A stretch of DNA of 6,533 nucleotides, taken from contig CALLYR010000428.1 of assembly GCA_937859005.1 (NCBI GenBank), forward strand, positions 1-6,533, given 5' to 3'. The notes under the pieces are model-generated. The model searched no databases. It saw only the letters and a list, made by a program, of their open reading frames with translations, and was not told the DNA's origin. Positions 1 to 6,115 of the stretch are shown piece by piece (positions within the stretch are counted from its first letter, which is position 1; each line of letters starts with the position of its first letter). This DNA is from an uncultured Paracoccus sp. (GTDB taxonomy: Bacteria > Pseudomonadota > Alphaproteobacteria > Rhodobacterales > Rhodobacteraceae). The position numbers and the translations under genes were made by a program.

Positions 1-404
1 CCCATGCGCGCCTGCCGCAGATCGCGCCCTTCGTCCACCCGCGCCTGTCGCTGGCCGGGATGCGCCGCTGCCGGTACCAGCTGTGCCTTGCAGGCTTCGA
101 CGTGGGCACCAACTTCACCTGGGCCGCGCAGTCGAACGCCGTCGTCCTGAAGGAGGAAGCCGGGTGGGAGGTCTATTATTCCGCCCTGTTCAGCCCCTGG
201 GAACATTACATCCCCGTGGCCGCAGGCTGCGCCGATCTGGCGGAACGTCTGGACTGGGCGCGCAGACACCCGGCCGCCTGCATCGCGATGTCGGCGGCGG
301 CCCGCGCGGTGGTGGCCGAACTGTCCGATTTCCCCGCCCAGCGCGAGATGATGCGCCGCGTCGCGGCCGCGCTGCCCGCGGTGCCGCCGCCCTTCGACCC
401 CTGA
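1..404 (+). CDS. Glycosyltransferase family 90 (CAP10-like) protein, C-terminal part
   Basis: The reading frame is open from base 3 to the TGA at 402-404, so the gene begins left of the window; the internal Met at 60 is not a credible start. About 133 residues are visible. They carry the conserved end of GT90/CAP10-type sugar transferases: a 'DVGTNFTW' segment, then 'SNAVVLKEE' and 'SPWEHYIPV', followed by an alanine-rich helical tail of the 'DLAERLDWARRHP' kind. In this family the region lies in the nucleotide-sugar binding half, and bacterial members usually act on lipopolysaccharide core or other cell-surface glycans. The acceptor and donor sugars cannot be told from this fragment. The gene ends 100 bases before puuE and has no evident link to purine breakdown. 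The family call is from motif memory and fairly secure; the substrate is unknown. Confidence 0.75.
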   Translation, partial: HARLPQIAPFVHPRLSLAGMRRCRYQLCLAGFDVGTNFTWAAQSNAVVLKEEAGWEVYYSALFSPWEHYIPVAAGCADLAERLDWARRHPAACIAMSAAARAVVAELSDFPAQREMMRRVAAALPAVPPPFDP

Positions 405-411
405 CCGCGGT

Positions 412-426
412 TTCCGCCATGCGGAA
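412..426. repeat. Short inverted repeat after the GT90 stop codon
   Basis: TTCCGC-CAT-GCGGAA is a perfect 6-bp stem with a 3-base loop, starting 7 bases after the GT90 stop codon. No T-run follows, so it is at best a weak terminator or an mRNA 3'-end structure. The rest of the 100-base gap up to puuE shows no clear promoter by eye. Confidence 0.35.
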
Positions 427-490
427 GCAGGGCGTTCCTTGCCTTGCCAAACCATGCGCGGCGGTGATGCTTTCCCGCGTGACCTGCCGA

Positions 491-496
491 GAGGGA
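491..496 (+). promoter_or_regulatory. Ribosome binding site of the puuE-uraD fusion
   Basis: GAGGGA lies 8 bases before the ATG at 505. An earlier in-frame ATG at 439 has no such site, and the residues it would add do not resemble the PuuE N-terminus. This site therefore decides the start. Confidence 0.6.
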
Positions 497-504
497 AAGA
501 CGCG

Positions 505-1908
505 ATGAGATACAGCCGTGACATGCGCGGATACGGACAGAACGCGCCCGACCCGAAATGGCCGGGCGGCGCCCGCATCGCCGTCCAGATCGTCGTCAAC
601 TATGAGGAAGGCGGCGAGAACTCGGTCGAGCACGGCGACGCCGCGTCCGAGGCGTTCCTGTCCGAGATCGTGGGCGCCCAGCCCTGGCAGGGCCAGCGCC
701 ACTGGAACATGGAAACCATCTATGACTATGGCGCGCGGGCCGGGTTCTGGCGGCTTTACCGGATGCTCGAAGGCATCCCCGTCACCTGCTATGGCGTGGC
801 GACCGCGCTGGCGCGCAGCCCCGAGCAGACCCGCGCGATGATCGACGCGGGGTGGGAGATGGCGACCCACGGGCTGAAGTGGATCGACTACAAGGATGTC
901 CCGCGCGAGATCGAGGCCGAGCATATCCGGCAGGCGGTCGCGCTGCACACGCAGGTGACGGGATCGCGTCCCTTGGGCTTCTATCAGGGCCGGGCGTCCA
1001 TGAACACGGTCGCGCTGGGCTGCGAGGAGGGGGGCTTTGAATACCTCGCCGACACCTATGCCGACGAGCTGCCCTTCTGGCACGTCCATGAGGGCCGCCC
1101 GCAGCTGATGGTGCCCTATACGCTGGACGCTAACGACATGCGCTTTGCCAATGGCGGCTTCACCAACGGCGAGGAGTTCTTCCTGTATCTGCGCGACAGC
1201 TTCGACTGCCTGTATCGCGAAGGGACCGACGGTCGGCCGCGGATGCTGTCCATCGGGCTGCACTGCCGCCTGGCGGGCCGTCCGGGCCGGGCCGAGGGCG
1301 TGAGGCGGTTTCTGGACCACGCCCGCGCGCATGACGGCGTCTGGTTCGCGACGCGGCTCGACATCGCGCGGCACTGGGCGGCGGCGCATCCTTTCCGCGC
1401 GGCCGAGCGGCCGTCCGGGATGGGGCGCGAGGACTTCGTGGCGCGCTTCGGCTCGATCTATGAACATTCGCCCTGGATCGCGGAACGGGTCTGGGACGGC
1501 GAACTGGGCGCGGCCCACGACTGCGCTGCCGGGCTTGCCTCGGCGATGGCGCGGGTGTTCCGCGGCGCGTCCGATCAGGAACGGCTGGGCGTGCTGACCG
1601 CGCACCCGGATCTGGCCGGCAAGCTGGCCGCGGCGAAACGGCTGACCGCCGATTCGACCGCCGAGCAGGCGAGCGCGGGCCTTGATGCCCTGACCGACGC
1701 GGAACGGGCCGAGTTCACCCGACTGAACGACGCCTATACCGCCAGGCACGGCTTTCCCTTCATCATCGCGGTCCGCGACCACGACAAGGCGGGGATCATG
1801 CGCGCGATGGCGGCGCGCGTGGACAACGACACCGCGGCGGAACGGGCCGAGGCCGAACGGCAGGTCATGCGCATCGCGGAACTGCGGCTGAAGGCGGCGA
1901 TGGAGTAA
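505..1908 (+). CDS. puuE: Allantoinase (PuuE) fused to OHCU decarboxylase (UraD)
   Basis: A 467-residue bifunctional cytoplasmic enzyme of urate breakdown. Residues 1-300 are the PuuE-type allantoinase, a polysaccharide-deacetylase relative that opens allantoin to allantoate. Visible marks are 'NYEEGGENS' (32-40), 'THGLKWIDY' (121-129), 'GFYQGRASMNT' (158-168) and 'SIGLHCRLAGRPGR' (249-262). Residues about 306-467 are a full 2-oxo-4-hydroxy-4-carboxy-5-ureidoimidazoline (OHCU) decarboxylase, which makes (S)-allantoin. They include 'AHPDLAGK' (366-373) with the expected catalytic His367, 'STAEQASAGL' (384-393) with Glu388, and 'FPFIIAVRD' (417-425). The order of domains is the reverse of the order of reactions. 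The start at 505 is chosen for its ribosome binding site and the typical N-terminus 'MRYSRDMRGYG'. The gene is followed by the ureide gene allE. Both catalytic regions look intact, so both activities are inferred. Confidence 0.93.
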   Translation: MRYSRDMRGYGQNAPDPKWPGGARIAVQIVVNYEEGGENSVEHGDAASEAFLSEIVGAQPWQGQRHWNMETIYDYGARAGFWRLYRMLEGIPVTCYGVATALARSPEQTRAMIDAGWEMATHGLKWIDYKDVPREIEAEHIRQAVALHTQVTGSRPLGFYQGRASMNTVALGCEEGGFEYLADTYADELPFWHVHEGRPQLMVPYTLDANDMRFANGGFTNGEEFFLYLRDSFDCLYREGTDGRPRMLSIGLHCRLAGRPGRAEGVRRFLDHARAHDGVWFATRLDIARHWAAAHPFRAAERPSGMGREDFVARFGSIYEHSPWIAERVWDGELGAAHDCAAGLASAMARVFRGASDQERLGVLTAHPDLAGKLAAAKRLTADSTAEQASAGLDALTDAERAEFTRLNDAYTARHGFPFIIAVRDHDKAGIMRAMAARVDNDTAAERAEAERQVMRIAELRLKAAME

Positions 1909-1909
1909 C

Positions 1910-1951
1910 GGGGCGCTGCCCCCCGCCGCGCGGGCCGCGCGTTCGGCGGGG
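1910..1951. repeat. Two adjoining G/C stem-loops after puuE-uraD
   Basis: Starting one base after the stop codon, GGGGC-GCT-GCCCC (1910-1922) can form a 5-bp hairpin. The overlapping CCCCGCCG...CGGCGGGG (1921-1928 with 1944-1951) can form an 8-bp stem, whose loop contains a further CGCG-GGC-CGCG repeat. The two share two bases and so are alternatives or a branched structure. Such C/G-rich units after genes recall dispersed intergenic repeats of Rhodobacteraceae; that likeness is from memory and unverified. Confidence 0.45.
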
Positions 1952-1972
1952 AAAAGGTCCGCCGGGCCTTTT
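1952..1972 (+). terminator. Probable intrinsic terminator of puuE-uraD
   Basis: AAAAGGTCC (1952-1960), a GCC loop, then GGGCCTTTT (1964-1972) form a 9-bp stem with one T-G wobble. The 3' arm itself ends in TTTT. The A/T symmetry means it could work in both directions. Only four T residues are present, so termination may be partial and allE could still be read from upstream. Confidence 0.5.
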
Positions 1973-1992
1973 GCGCAGCCTTGTTCCCGGGG

Positions 1993-2018
1993 ATGAAGGG
2001 GGCCGCAGCCCCGTTCAT
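1993..2018. repeat. Imperfect inverted repeat upstream of allE
   Basis: ATGAAGGGGGC (1993-2003), a CGCA loop, then GCCCCGTTCAT (2008-2018) pair at 10 of 11 positions, with one G-G mismatch. It sits 42 bases before the allE start, in what would be the allE leader if transcription begins in this gap. It may be an mRNA structure or a regulator-binding palindrome; nothing in the sequence decides between these. Confidence 0.4.
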
Positions 2019-2050
2019 GGGGCAGGCAGCCGCGGCCGTGATGCAGGACA

Positions 2051-2055
2051 GGAGA
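2051..2055 (+). promoter_or_regulatory. Ribosome binding site of allE
   Basis: GGAGA lies 5 bases before the ATG at 2061. It favours this start over the in-frame ATG at 1971, which lies at the end of the terminator-like hairpin and would add about 30 low-complexity residues. Confidence 0.6.
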
Positions 2056-2060
2056 CAGGG

Positions 2061-2969
2061 ATGATCGACGACACCACCCCCAGCGGCAACCCCGCGCCCA
2101 TTCCGGGCGAGATCGCGCCCGCGCCGCGGCCAGGCCCCTATGCCGGTCCCGGGGCGGGCCTGCCGCCGCAGACCGGCCTGACCACCGACACGGCCGTCTT
2201 CACCGAGGCCTATGCCGTCATCCCGCGCAGCGTGATGCGCGATATCGTGACCAGCTTCCTGCCCGGCTGGACGGGGATGCGGATGTGGATTCTGGCGCGG
2301 CCCCTGTCGGGCTTTGCCGAAACCTTCAGCCAGTATGTGGTGGAACTGGCCGAGGGCGGCGGCTGCGAGCGTCCCGAGGACGACCCCGAGATCCAGTCGG
2401 CGCTGTTCGTCACCGGGGGCGAGCTGGACGTGACCATCGCGGGCACCACCCATCGCCTGAGGCCCGGCGGTTTCGCCTATGTGCCGCCCGGCGCCGAATG
2501 GTCGGTCAGGAACGCCACCGCCGGCAACACCGGCTTTCACTGGTTCCGCAAGCGCTGGCAGCCTGCCGCGGGCGTGGACAGGCCCGACCCCGTGATCGCG
2601 CAGGAACAGGACATTCCGCCCAGCCCGATGCCCGACACCGAAGGCGCCTGGGCCACCACCCGCTTCGTCGATCCGACCGATCTGCGCCACGACATGCATG
2701 TGACGGTCGTGACCTTCCAGCCCGGCGGCTCGATTCCCTTTGCCGAAACCCATGTCATGGAACACGGGCTGTTCGTGCTGGAGGGCAAGGCAGTCTATCG
2801 CCTGAACCGCGACTGGGTCGAGGTGGGGCCGGGCGATTTCATGTGGCTGCGCGCCTTCTGCCCGCAGGCTTGTTACGCTGGCGGGCCGGGGCGGTTCCGC
2901 TATCTGCTCTACAAGGACGTGAACCGCCACGCGCCCTTGTGGCACGGCACCCACGGGCAGGGACGGTAA
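2061..2969 (+). CDS. allE: (S)-ureidoglycine aminohydrolase AllE (two-cupin)
   Basis: A 302-residue protein of the AllE/UGlyAH family, which releases ammonia from (S)-ureidoglycine to give (S)-ureidoglycolate late in ureide breakdown. Databases sometimes label it 'bifunctional allantoicase/(S)-ureidoglycine aminohydrolase'. After a proline-rich N-terminus of about 40 residues come two cupin domains. The first is at about 60-165, with 'LFVTGGELDVTIAG' and 'FAYVPPGAEW'. The second is at about 205-295. The second carries the complete manganese site: Glu229, His231 and His235 in 'ETHVMEHGLFVLEG', and Gln269 in 'CPQACYAGG'. Their spacing equals that recalled for the Arabidopsis enzyme (Glu235, His237, His241, Gln275). 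It lies downstream of puuE-uraD on the same strand. The hairpins in the 152-base gap make a shared transcript uncertain. No allantoate amidohydrolase is visible nearby. Confidence 0.93.
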   Translation: MIDDTTPSGNPAPIPGEIAPAPRPGPYAGPGAGLPPQTGLTTDTAVFTEAYAVIPRSVMRDIVTSFLPGWTGMRMWILARPLSGFAETFSQYVVELAEGGGCERPEDDPEIQSALFVTGGELDVTIAGTTHRLRPGGFAYVPPGAEWSVRNATAGNTGFHWFRKRWQPAAGVDRPDPVIAQEQDIPPSPMPDTEGAWATTRFVDPTDLRHDMHVTVVTFQPGGSIPFAETHVMEHGLFVLEGKAVYRLNRDWVEVGPGDFMWLRAFCPQACYAGGPGRFRYLLYKDVNRHAPLWHGTHGQGR

Positions 2970-3029
2970 GGCCGGCCGGGGCGGAAACGGTCTGGCGCAG
3001 CCCGGCGCCGATCCTGTAGGCAGCGCCGC

Positions 3030-3701
3030 ATGACCGACCGGACCGCCCCCCGCCCCCGCAAGCCACGCAAGCCGCGCCCCACGATGCGGCACGAAAAGAT
3101 CTGCCGGATCGACGGCGCGCAACTGGTCTGCGGCGTTGACGAGGCCGGGCGCGGGCCGCTGGCCGGGCCGGTGCTGGCCGCGGCGGTGATCCTGCCCGAA
3201 CGCGGCATCCCGCGGGGGCTGGACGATTCCAAGAAACTGTCCCGCAAGGCCCGCGAAAGGCTGGCCGCGCTGATCGAGGAGCGCGCCGACTGGGCGGTGG
3301 GCCACGCCTCGGTCGAGGAGATCGAGGCGCTGAACATCCTGCAGGCTTCGCATCTGGCAATGTGCCGCGCCATCGCCGGGTTGCGCCGGCGGCCCTGCGT
3401 CGTGCTGGTGGACGGCAGAATGGTTCCGCGCGAACTGAACCTGCCCGCCCGCGGCATCGTGGGCGGCGACGGCATCAGCCAGTCCATCGCCGCCGCATCC
3501 ATCCTGGCCAAGGTCGCGCGCGACCGGATCATGGTGGACTTGGCGCAACAGCACCCCGGTTACGGCTGGGAACACAACATGGGCTATCCCACGGCCGAAC
3601 ACAGGAAGGCGCTGCAGGAACTGGGTCCGACCCCGCTCCATAGGCGGGGATTTGCGCCAGTCCACAAGATGTTGTGTCCAGACGGAAAGCCAAGCAACTG
3701 A
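3030..3701 (+). CDS. rnhB: Ribonuclease HII
   Basis: A 223-residue RNase HII, which cuts RNA strands in RNA-DNA hybrids and starts removal of misincorporated ribonucleotides. All four acidic residues of the active site are present: Asp37 and Glu38 in 'CGVDEAGRGPLAGPV', Asp128 in 'VLVDG', and Asp165 in 'ILAKVARDRIM'. Other family marks are 'LDDSKKLS' (64-71) and 'HPGYGWEHNMGYPTAEH' (175-191). Two usual residues differ: the 'DGN' motif reads 'DGR' (128-130), and the common 'VKGD' reads 'VGGD' (144-147). The start at 3030 has only a weak AGG at 3018-3020 and gives a basic, proline-rich leader ('PRPRKPRKPRP'). An ATG at 3084 would remove it and give 205 residues, a more usual length. The stop codon overlaps the first GANTC site of the ccrM promoter. 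Pairing with ccrM is common in Rhodobacteraceae. Confidence 0.95.
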   Translation: MTDRTAPRPRKPRKPRPTMRHEKICRIDGAQLVCGVDEAGRGPLAGPVLAAAVILPERGIPRGLDDSKKLSRKARERLAALIEERADWAVGHASVEEIEALNILQASHLAMCRAIAGLRRRPCVVLVDGRMVPRELNLPARGIVGGDGISQSIAAASILAKVARDRIMVDLAQQHPGYGWEHNMGYPTAEHRKALQELGPTPLHRRGFAPVHKMLCPDGKPSN

Positions 3702-3745
3702 TTCAAAATAACATTTGACGGCGAATCGCCTCTGCCCCATGATTC
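3700..3745. promoter_or_regulatory. Cluster of three GANTC sites in front of ccrM
   Basis: GATTC at 3700-3704, GAATC at 3723-3727 and GATTC at 3741-3745 are the target of the methyltransferase encoded next door. A hand scan found only eight other GANTC sites in the whole window (1651, 2288, 2732, 3225, 4343, 5746, 5764, 6391), so three in 46 bases is a marked concentration. The middle site is the core of the perfect palindrome GGCGA-A-TCGCC (3720-3730). The last overlaps the predicted -10 box. In Caulobacter, GANTC sites in the ccrM leader affect its shut-off, and GcrA acts at promoters bearing methylated GANTC; a role of that kind here is inferred. Confidence 0.6.
3715..3743 (+). promoter_or_regulatory. 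Sigma70-like promoter of ccrM
   Basis: TTGACG (3715-3720, 5 of 6 to consensus) and CATGAT (3738-3743, 4 of 6) are separated by 17 bases. Transcription would begin near 3750, leaving a leader of about 40 bases before ccrM. The region is visibly richer in A and T than its surroundings. No CtrA-type TTAA pair was seen between 3690 and 3790. The match is by eye only. Confidence 0.5.
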
Positions 3746-3791
3746 GCTCCACAGGATCGGCACAAGAACCGCCGACCGGCTGAGGGCAGAG

Positions 3792-4925
3792 ATGACACAG
3801 ATCAATGAAAAGACCCGCGCCGCGGCGCGTCCTGGTGCGGCCATGTTTCCTCTGAACAGCATTCTTGCGGGCGACTGCATCGAGGCGATGAACAGCCTGC
3901 CCGCGGCCAGCGTCGACCTGATCTTTGCCGACCCGCCCTATAACCTGCAGTTGCGGGGCGAACTGCATCGCCCCGACAATTCCCGCGTCGATGCGGTGGA
4001 CGACCACTGGGACCAGTTCGGCAGCTTTGCGGCCTATGACCGCTTCACCAAGGCGTGGCTGGCGGCGGCGCGGCGGGTGCTGAAACCGGACGGAGCGATC
4101 TGGGTCATCGGCAGCTATCACAACATCTTCCGTGTCGGGGCCGAATTGCAGAACCAGGGGTTCTGGCTGCTGAACGACGTGGTCTGGCGCAAGACCAACC
4201 CGATGCCGAATTTCCGCGGCAAGCGGCTGACCAACGCGCACGAGACGCTGATCTGGGCGTCGAAATCCGAAGGGGCGAAATACACCTTCAACTATGAGGC
4301 GCTGAAGTCGCTGAACGATGGCATCCAGATGCGGTCGGACTGGACTCTGCCGATCTGCACCGGGGCCGAACGGATCAAGGGCGAGGACGGGGCCAAGGCC
4401 CATCCGACGCAGAAACCCGAAAGCCTGCTGCACCGGATCATCGTCGGCACGACCAATCCGGGCGACGTGGTGCTGGACCCGTTCTTCGGCACCGGCACCA
4501 CGGGTGCCGTCGCCAAGATGCTGGGCCGCGACTGGATCGGGATCGAGCGCGAGGACAGCTATCGCGAGGTTGCCCGGCGCCGCCTGTCCCGGGTCCGCCG
4601 GCTGGACGCCTCGGCGCTGGCCACGACGACGGGCAAGCGCGCTGAACCGCGCATCCCCTTTGGCCAGGTGGTCGAACGCGGGATGCTGCGGCCGGGCGAG
4701 GAACTGGTGTCGATCAACGCCCGCCACAGTGCCCGCGTGCGCGCCGACGGTTCGCTGGTCGGGCGCGACGTGAAGGGGTCGATCCACCAGGTCGGCGCCG
4801 CGCTGGAAGGGGCGCCGTCCTGCAACGGCTGGACCTATTGGCATTTCCGCCGCGACGGGAAGATGATCCCCATCGACATCCTTCGCCAGCAGATCCGGGC
4901 CGAGATGGCCGACCGGATCGGCTGA
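3792..4925 (+). CDS. ccrM: CcrM-type adenine-N6 DNA methyltransferase (GANTC)
   Basis: A 377-residue solitary methyltransferase that puts a methyl group from S-adenosylmethionine on the adenine of GANTC, a cell-cycle mark in alphaproteobacteria. It follows Caulobacter CcrM closely along its length. Matching segments are 'GDCIEAMNSLP' (27-37), catalytic 'DPPYNLQL' (47-54), 'DNSRVDAVDDHWDQF', 'WVIGSYHNIFRVG', 'NPMPNF', 'NAHETLIWASKS' and 'KAHPTQKPESLL'. The AdoMet-binding 'DPFFGTGT' is at 229-236. DPPY before FxGxG is the beta-class order. Residues about 275-375 form the C-terminal RAMA-type DNA-binding domain, with 'KRAEPRIPFG' and 'CNGWTYWHF'. The start at 3792 has GAGGG at 3782-3786; an ATG at 3843 would give a length nearer the Caulobacter protein, but has a weaker site. 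No partner restriction gene is nearby, which fits a regulatory enzyme. Confidence 0.96.
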   Translation: MTQINEKTRAAARPGAAMFPLNSILAGDCIEAMNSLPAASVDLIFADPPYNLQLRGELHRPDNSRVDAVDDHWDQFGSFAAYDRFTKAWLAAARRVLKPDGAIWVIGSYHNIFRVGAELQNQGFWLLNDVVWRKTNPMPNFRGKRLTNAHETLIWASKSEGAKYTFNYEALKSLNDGIQMRSDWTLPICTGAERIKGEDGAKAHPTQKPESLLHRIIVGTTNPGDVVLDPFFGTGTTGAVAKMLGRDWIGIEREDSYREVARRRLSRVRRLDASALATTTGKRAEPRIPFGQVVERGMLRPGEELVSINARHSARVRADGSLVGRDVKGSIHQVGAALEGAPSCNGWTYWHFRRDGKMIPIDILRQQIRAEMADRIG

Positions 4926-4947
4926 CGGCAGGTTCGCCGGTGTCTCG

Positions 4948-4966
4948 GGCCGCGGCATCCGCGGCC
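4948..4966. repeat. Perfect 8-bp inverted repeat after ccrM
   Basis: GGCCGCGG-CAT-CCGCGGCC is a perfect, all-G/C hairpin in the ccrM 3' untranslated region, 14 bases ahead of the terminator stem. No T-run follows it. It may protect the mRNA end or may simply reflect base composition. Confidence 0.4.
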
Positions 4967-4979
4967 GCGGGACAAACTT

Positions 4980-5020
4980 GCCCCGCCCGGGTTCCCCATG
5001 CCCGGCGGGGCCTTTCTTTT
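4980..5020 (+). terminator. Intrinsic terminator of ccrM
   Basis: GCCCCGC (4980-4986), one bulged C, and CGGG pair with CCCG (5001-5004) and GCGGGGC (5005-5011) around a 9-base loop. The T-rich tail CTTTCTTTT (5012-5020) follows. This is the clearest rho-independent terminator in the window. It separates ccrM from the GSCFA gene, which must then have its own promoter; none is obvious between 5021 and 5065. Confidence 0.8.
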
Positions 5021-5065
5021 CCCCGCCACTTTCCGCGCCGCGCGGGCTGTGGCATCACGCAGGAA

Positions 5066-6115
5066 ATGAGGACGCCCGACCATCCATATGCCGGACTGCC
5101 GCCCACCGCCTTCTGGCGGACGGGGGTGGCGCAGGACGACCCCTTCGCGCCCGCCGGACTGGTCCGCCCCCGGTTCCGGCTGGGCCGGGATGCCATGGTG
5201 GCCACTGCGGGCAGCTGTTTTGCCCAGCATGTGGGCCGCGCGCTGCACGGGGCGGGGGTGAACGTGCTGGACGCCGAACCCGCGCCCATCGGCATGTCGC
5301 CCGCGCAGGCGGCCGATCACGGATACGGCCTGTTTTCAACGCGATACGGCAACATCTATACCGCTCGCCAGATGCGCCAGCTTGTCGAGGACGCGCAACA
5401 GGGACGCGCGGACCCCGATCAGGTCTGGGCCCGCCCCGACGGCCGCTTTGCCGATGCCCTGCGCCCGACGCTGGACCCCGGCGGCTACGACACCGCGGAC
5501 GAGGTGATCGCCGCCCGCCGCCTGCATCTGCGCGCGGTGCGGGGCGTGCTGGCGTCCGCCTCGCATCTGGTGCTGACGCTGGGGCTGACCGAAACATGGG
5601 CCGACCGGCGGACGGGCCGCGTCTGGCCGGTCTGTCCCGGTGTCGCCGGGGGCCGGTTCGATCCCGATCGCCACCGTTTTCTGAACCTGCGCTGGCCGGA
5701 TGTGATCGAGGATCTGGAAGGTTTGCGGACCACGCTGCACCGGCTGAATCCCGCCATCCGCATGATTCTCACCGTCTCGCCCGTACCGCTGACCGCGACG
5801 GCATCCGGCGATCACGTTCTGGCCGCCACCACCCGGTCCAAGGCCACGCTGCGCGCCGCCGCCGGCGATTTCGCCGAGGCGCATGAGGATGTGGATTACT
5901 TCCCCGCCTATGAGATCGTGACCCATCCGGCCGCACGCGGCGCCTTTTACGCCCCCAACCTGCGCGAGGTGCGCCCGCAGGGGGTGGCGACGGTGATGGC
6001 GGCCTTCATGGCGGCGCATGGGTTGCGCGCCAGGGCTTCGCAGGATGCTGCCTCCGACGAGGCCGATACCCGCTGCGACGAACTGCTGCTGGATGCCTTT
6101 GCGGGGCGGGGATGA
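5066..6115 (+). CDS. GSCFA-domain (SGNH-like) protein
   Basis: A 349-residue protein with the GSCFA domain, a poorly characterised family related to SGNH/GDSL hydrolases. The signature 'TAGSCFAQHVGRAL' (47-60) puts the presumed nucleophile at Ser50. Other family blocks are 'FSTRYGNIYTARQ' (90-102), 'LVLTLGLTETWADRRTGRVWP' read at 168-188, 'LTVSPVPLTAT' (235-245) and 'YFPAYEIVTH' (278-287), a possible place for the catalytic Asp/His pair. No signal peptide or membrane segment is seen. Its frame stays open upstream to 4838 inside ccrM, but the start at 5066 gives the usual N-terminus ('MRTPDHPYAGLPPTAFWR'); AGGA at 5061-5064 is very close to the ATG. The stop overlaps the next ATG by four bases (ATGA), which implies coupling with the following gene. 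Its substrate is unknown; a surface-polysaccharide role is only a guess. Confidence 0.85.
   Translation: MRTPDHPYAGLPPTAFWRTGVAQDDPFAPAGLVRPRFRLGRDAMVATAGSCFAQHVGRALHGAGVNVLDAEPAPIGMSPAQAADHGYGLFSTRYGNIYTARQMRQLVEDAQQGRADPDQVWARPDGRFADALRPTLDPGGYDTADEVIAARRLHLRAVRGVLASASHLVLTLGLTETWADRRTGRVWPVCPGVAGGRFDPDRHRFLNLRWPDVIEDLEGLRTTLHRLNPAIRMILTVSPVPLTATASGDHVLAATTRSKATLRAAAGDFAEAHEDVDYFPAYEIVTHPAARGAFYAPNLREVRPQGVATVMAAFMAAHGLRARASQDAASDEADTRCDELLLDAFAGRG

Noticed and set aside
190..1782. A - strand open frame of 530 codons opposite the GT90 and puuE genes
   Set aside because: The same codon-bias artefact; no domain or ribosome binding site supports it.
2285..3019. A + strand open frame of 244 codons inside allE in another frame
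   Set aside because: It is Arg/Ala-rich shadow sequence overlapping a complete AllE with an intact metal site.
3690..3790. CtrA-type binding site (TTAA-N7-TTAA) in the ccrM promoter
   Set aside because: No TTAA motif is present there; only a loose AATAAC-like stretch, too weak to call.
3792..4925. A restriction-modification system built on the methyltransferase
   Set aside because: The protein is a solitary CcrM orthologue beside rnhB, and no endonuclease gene is adjacent.
1734..4958. A - strand open frame of 1074 codons across four + strand genes
   Set aside because: It lies opposite puuE, allE, rnhB and ccrM, whose + strand products match known families end to end. Its translation is low-complexity, rich in Pro, Arg, Gly, His and Gln, with no recognisable domain. 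Such mirrors are common in high-G+C DNA.
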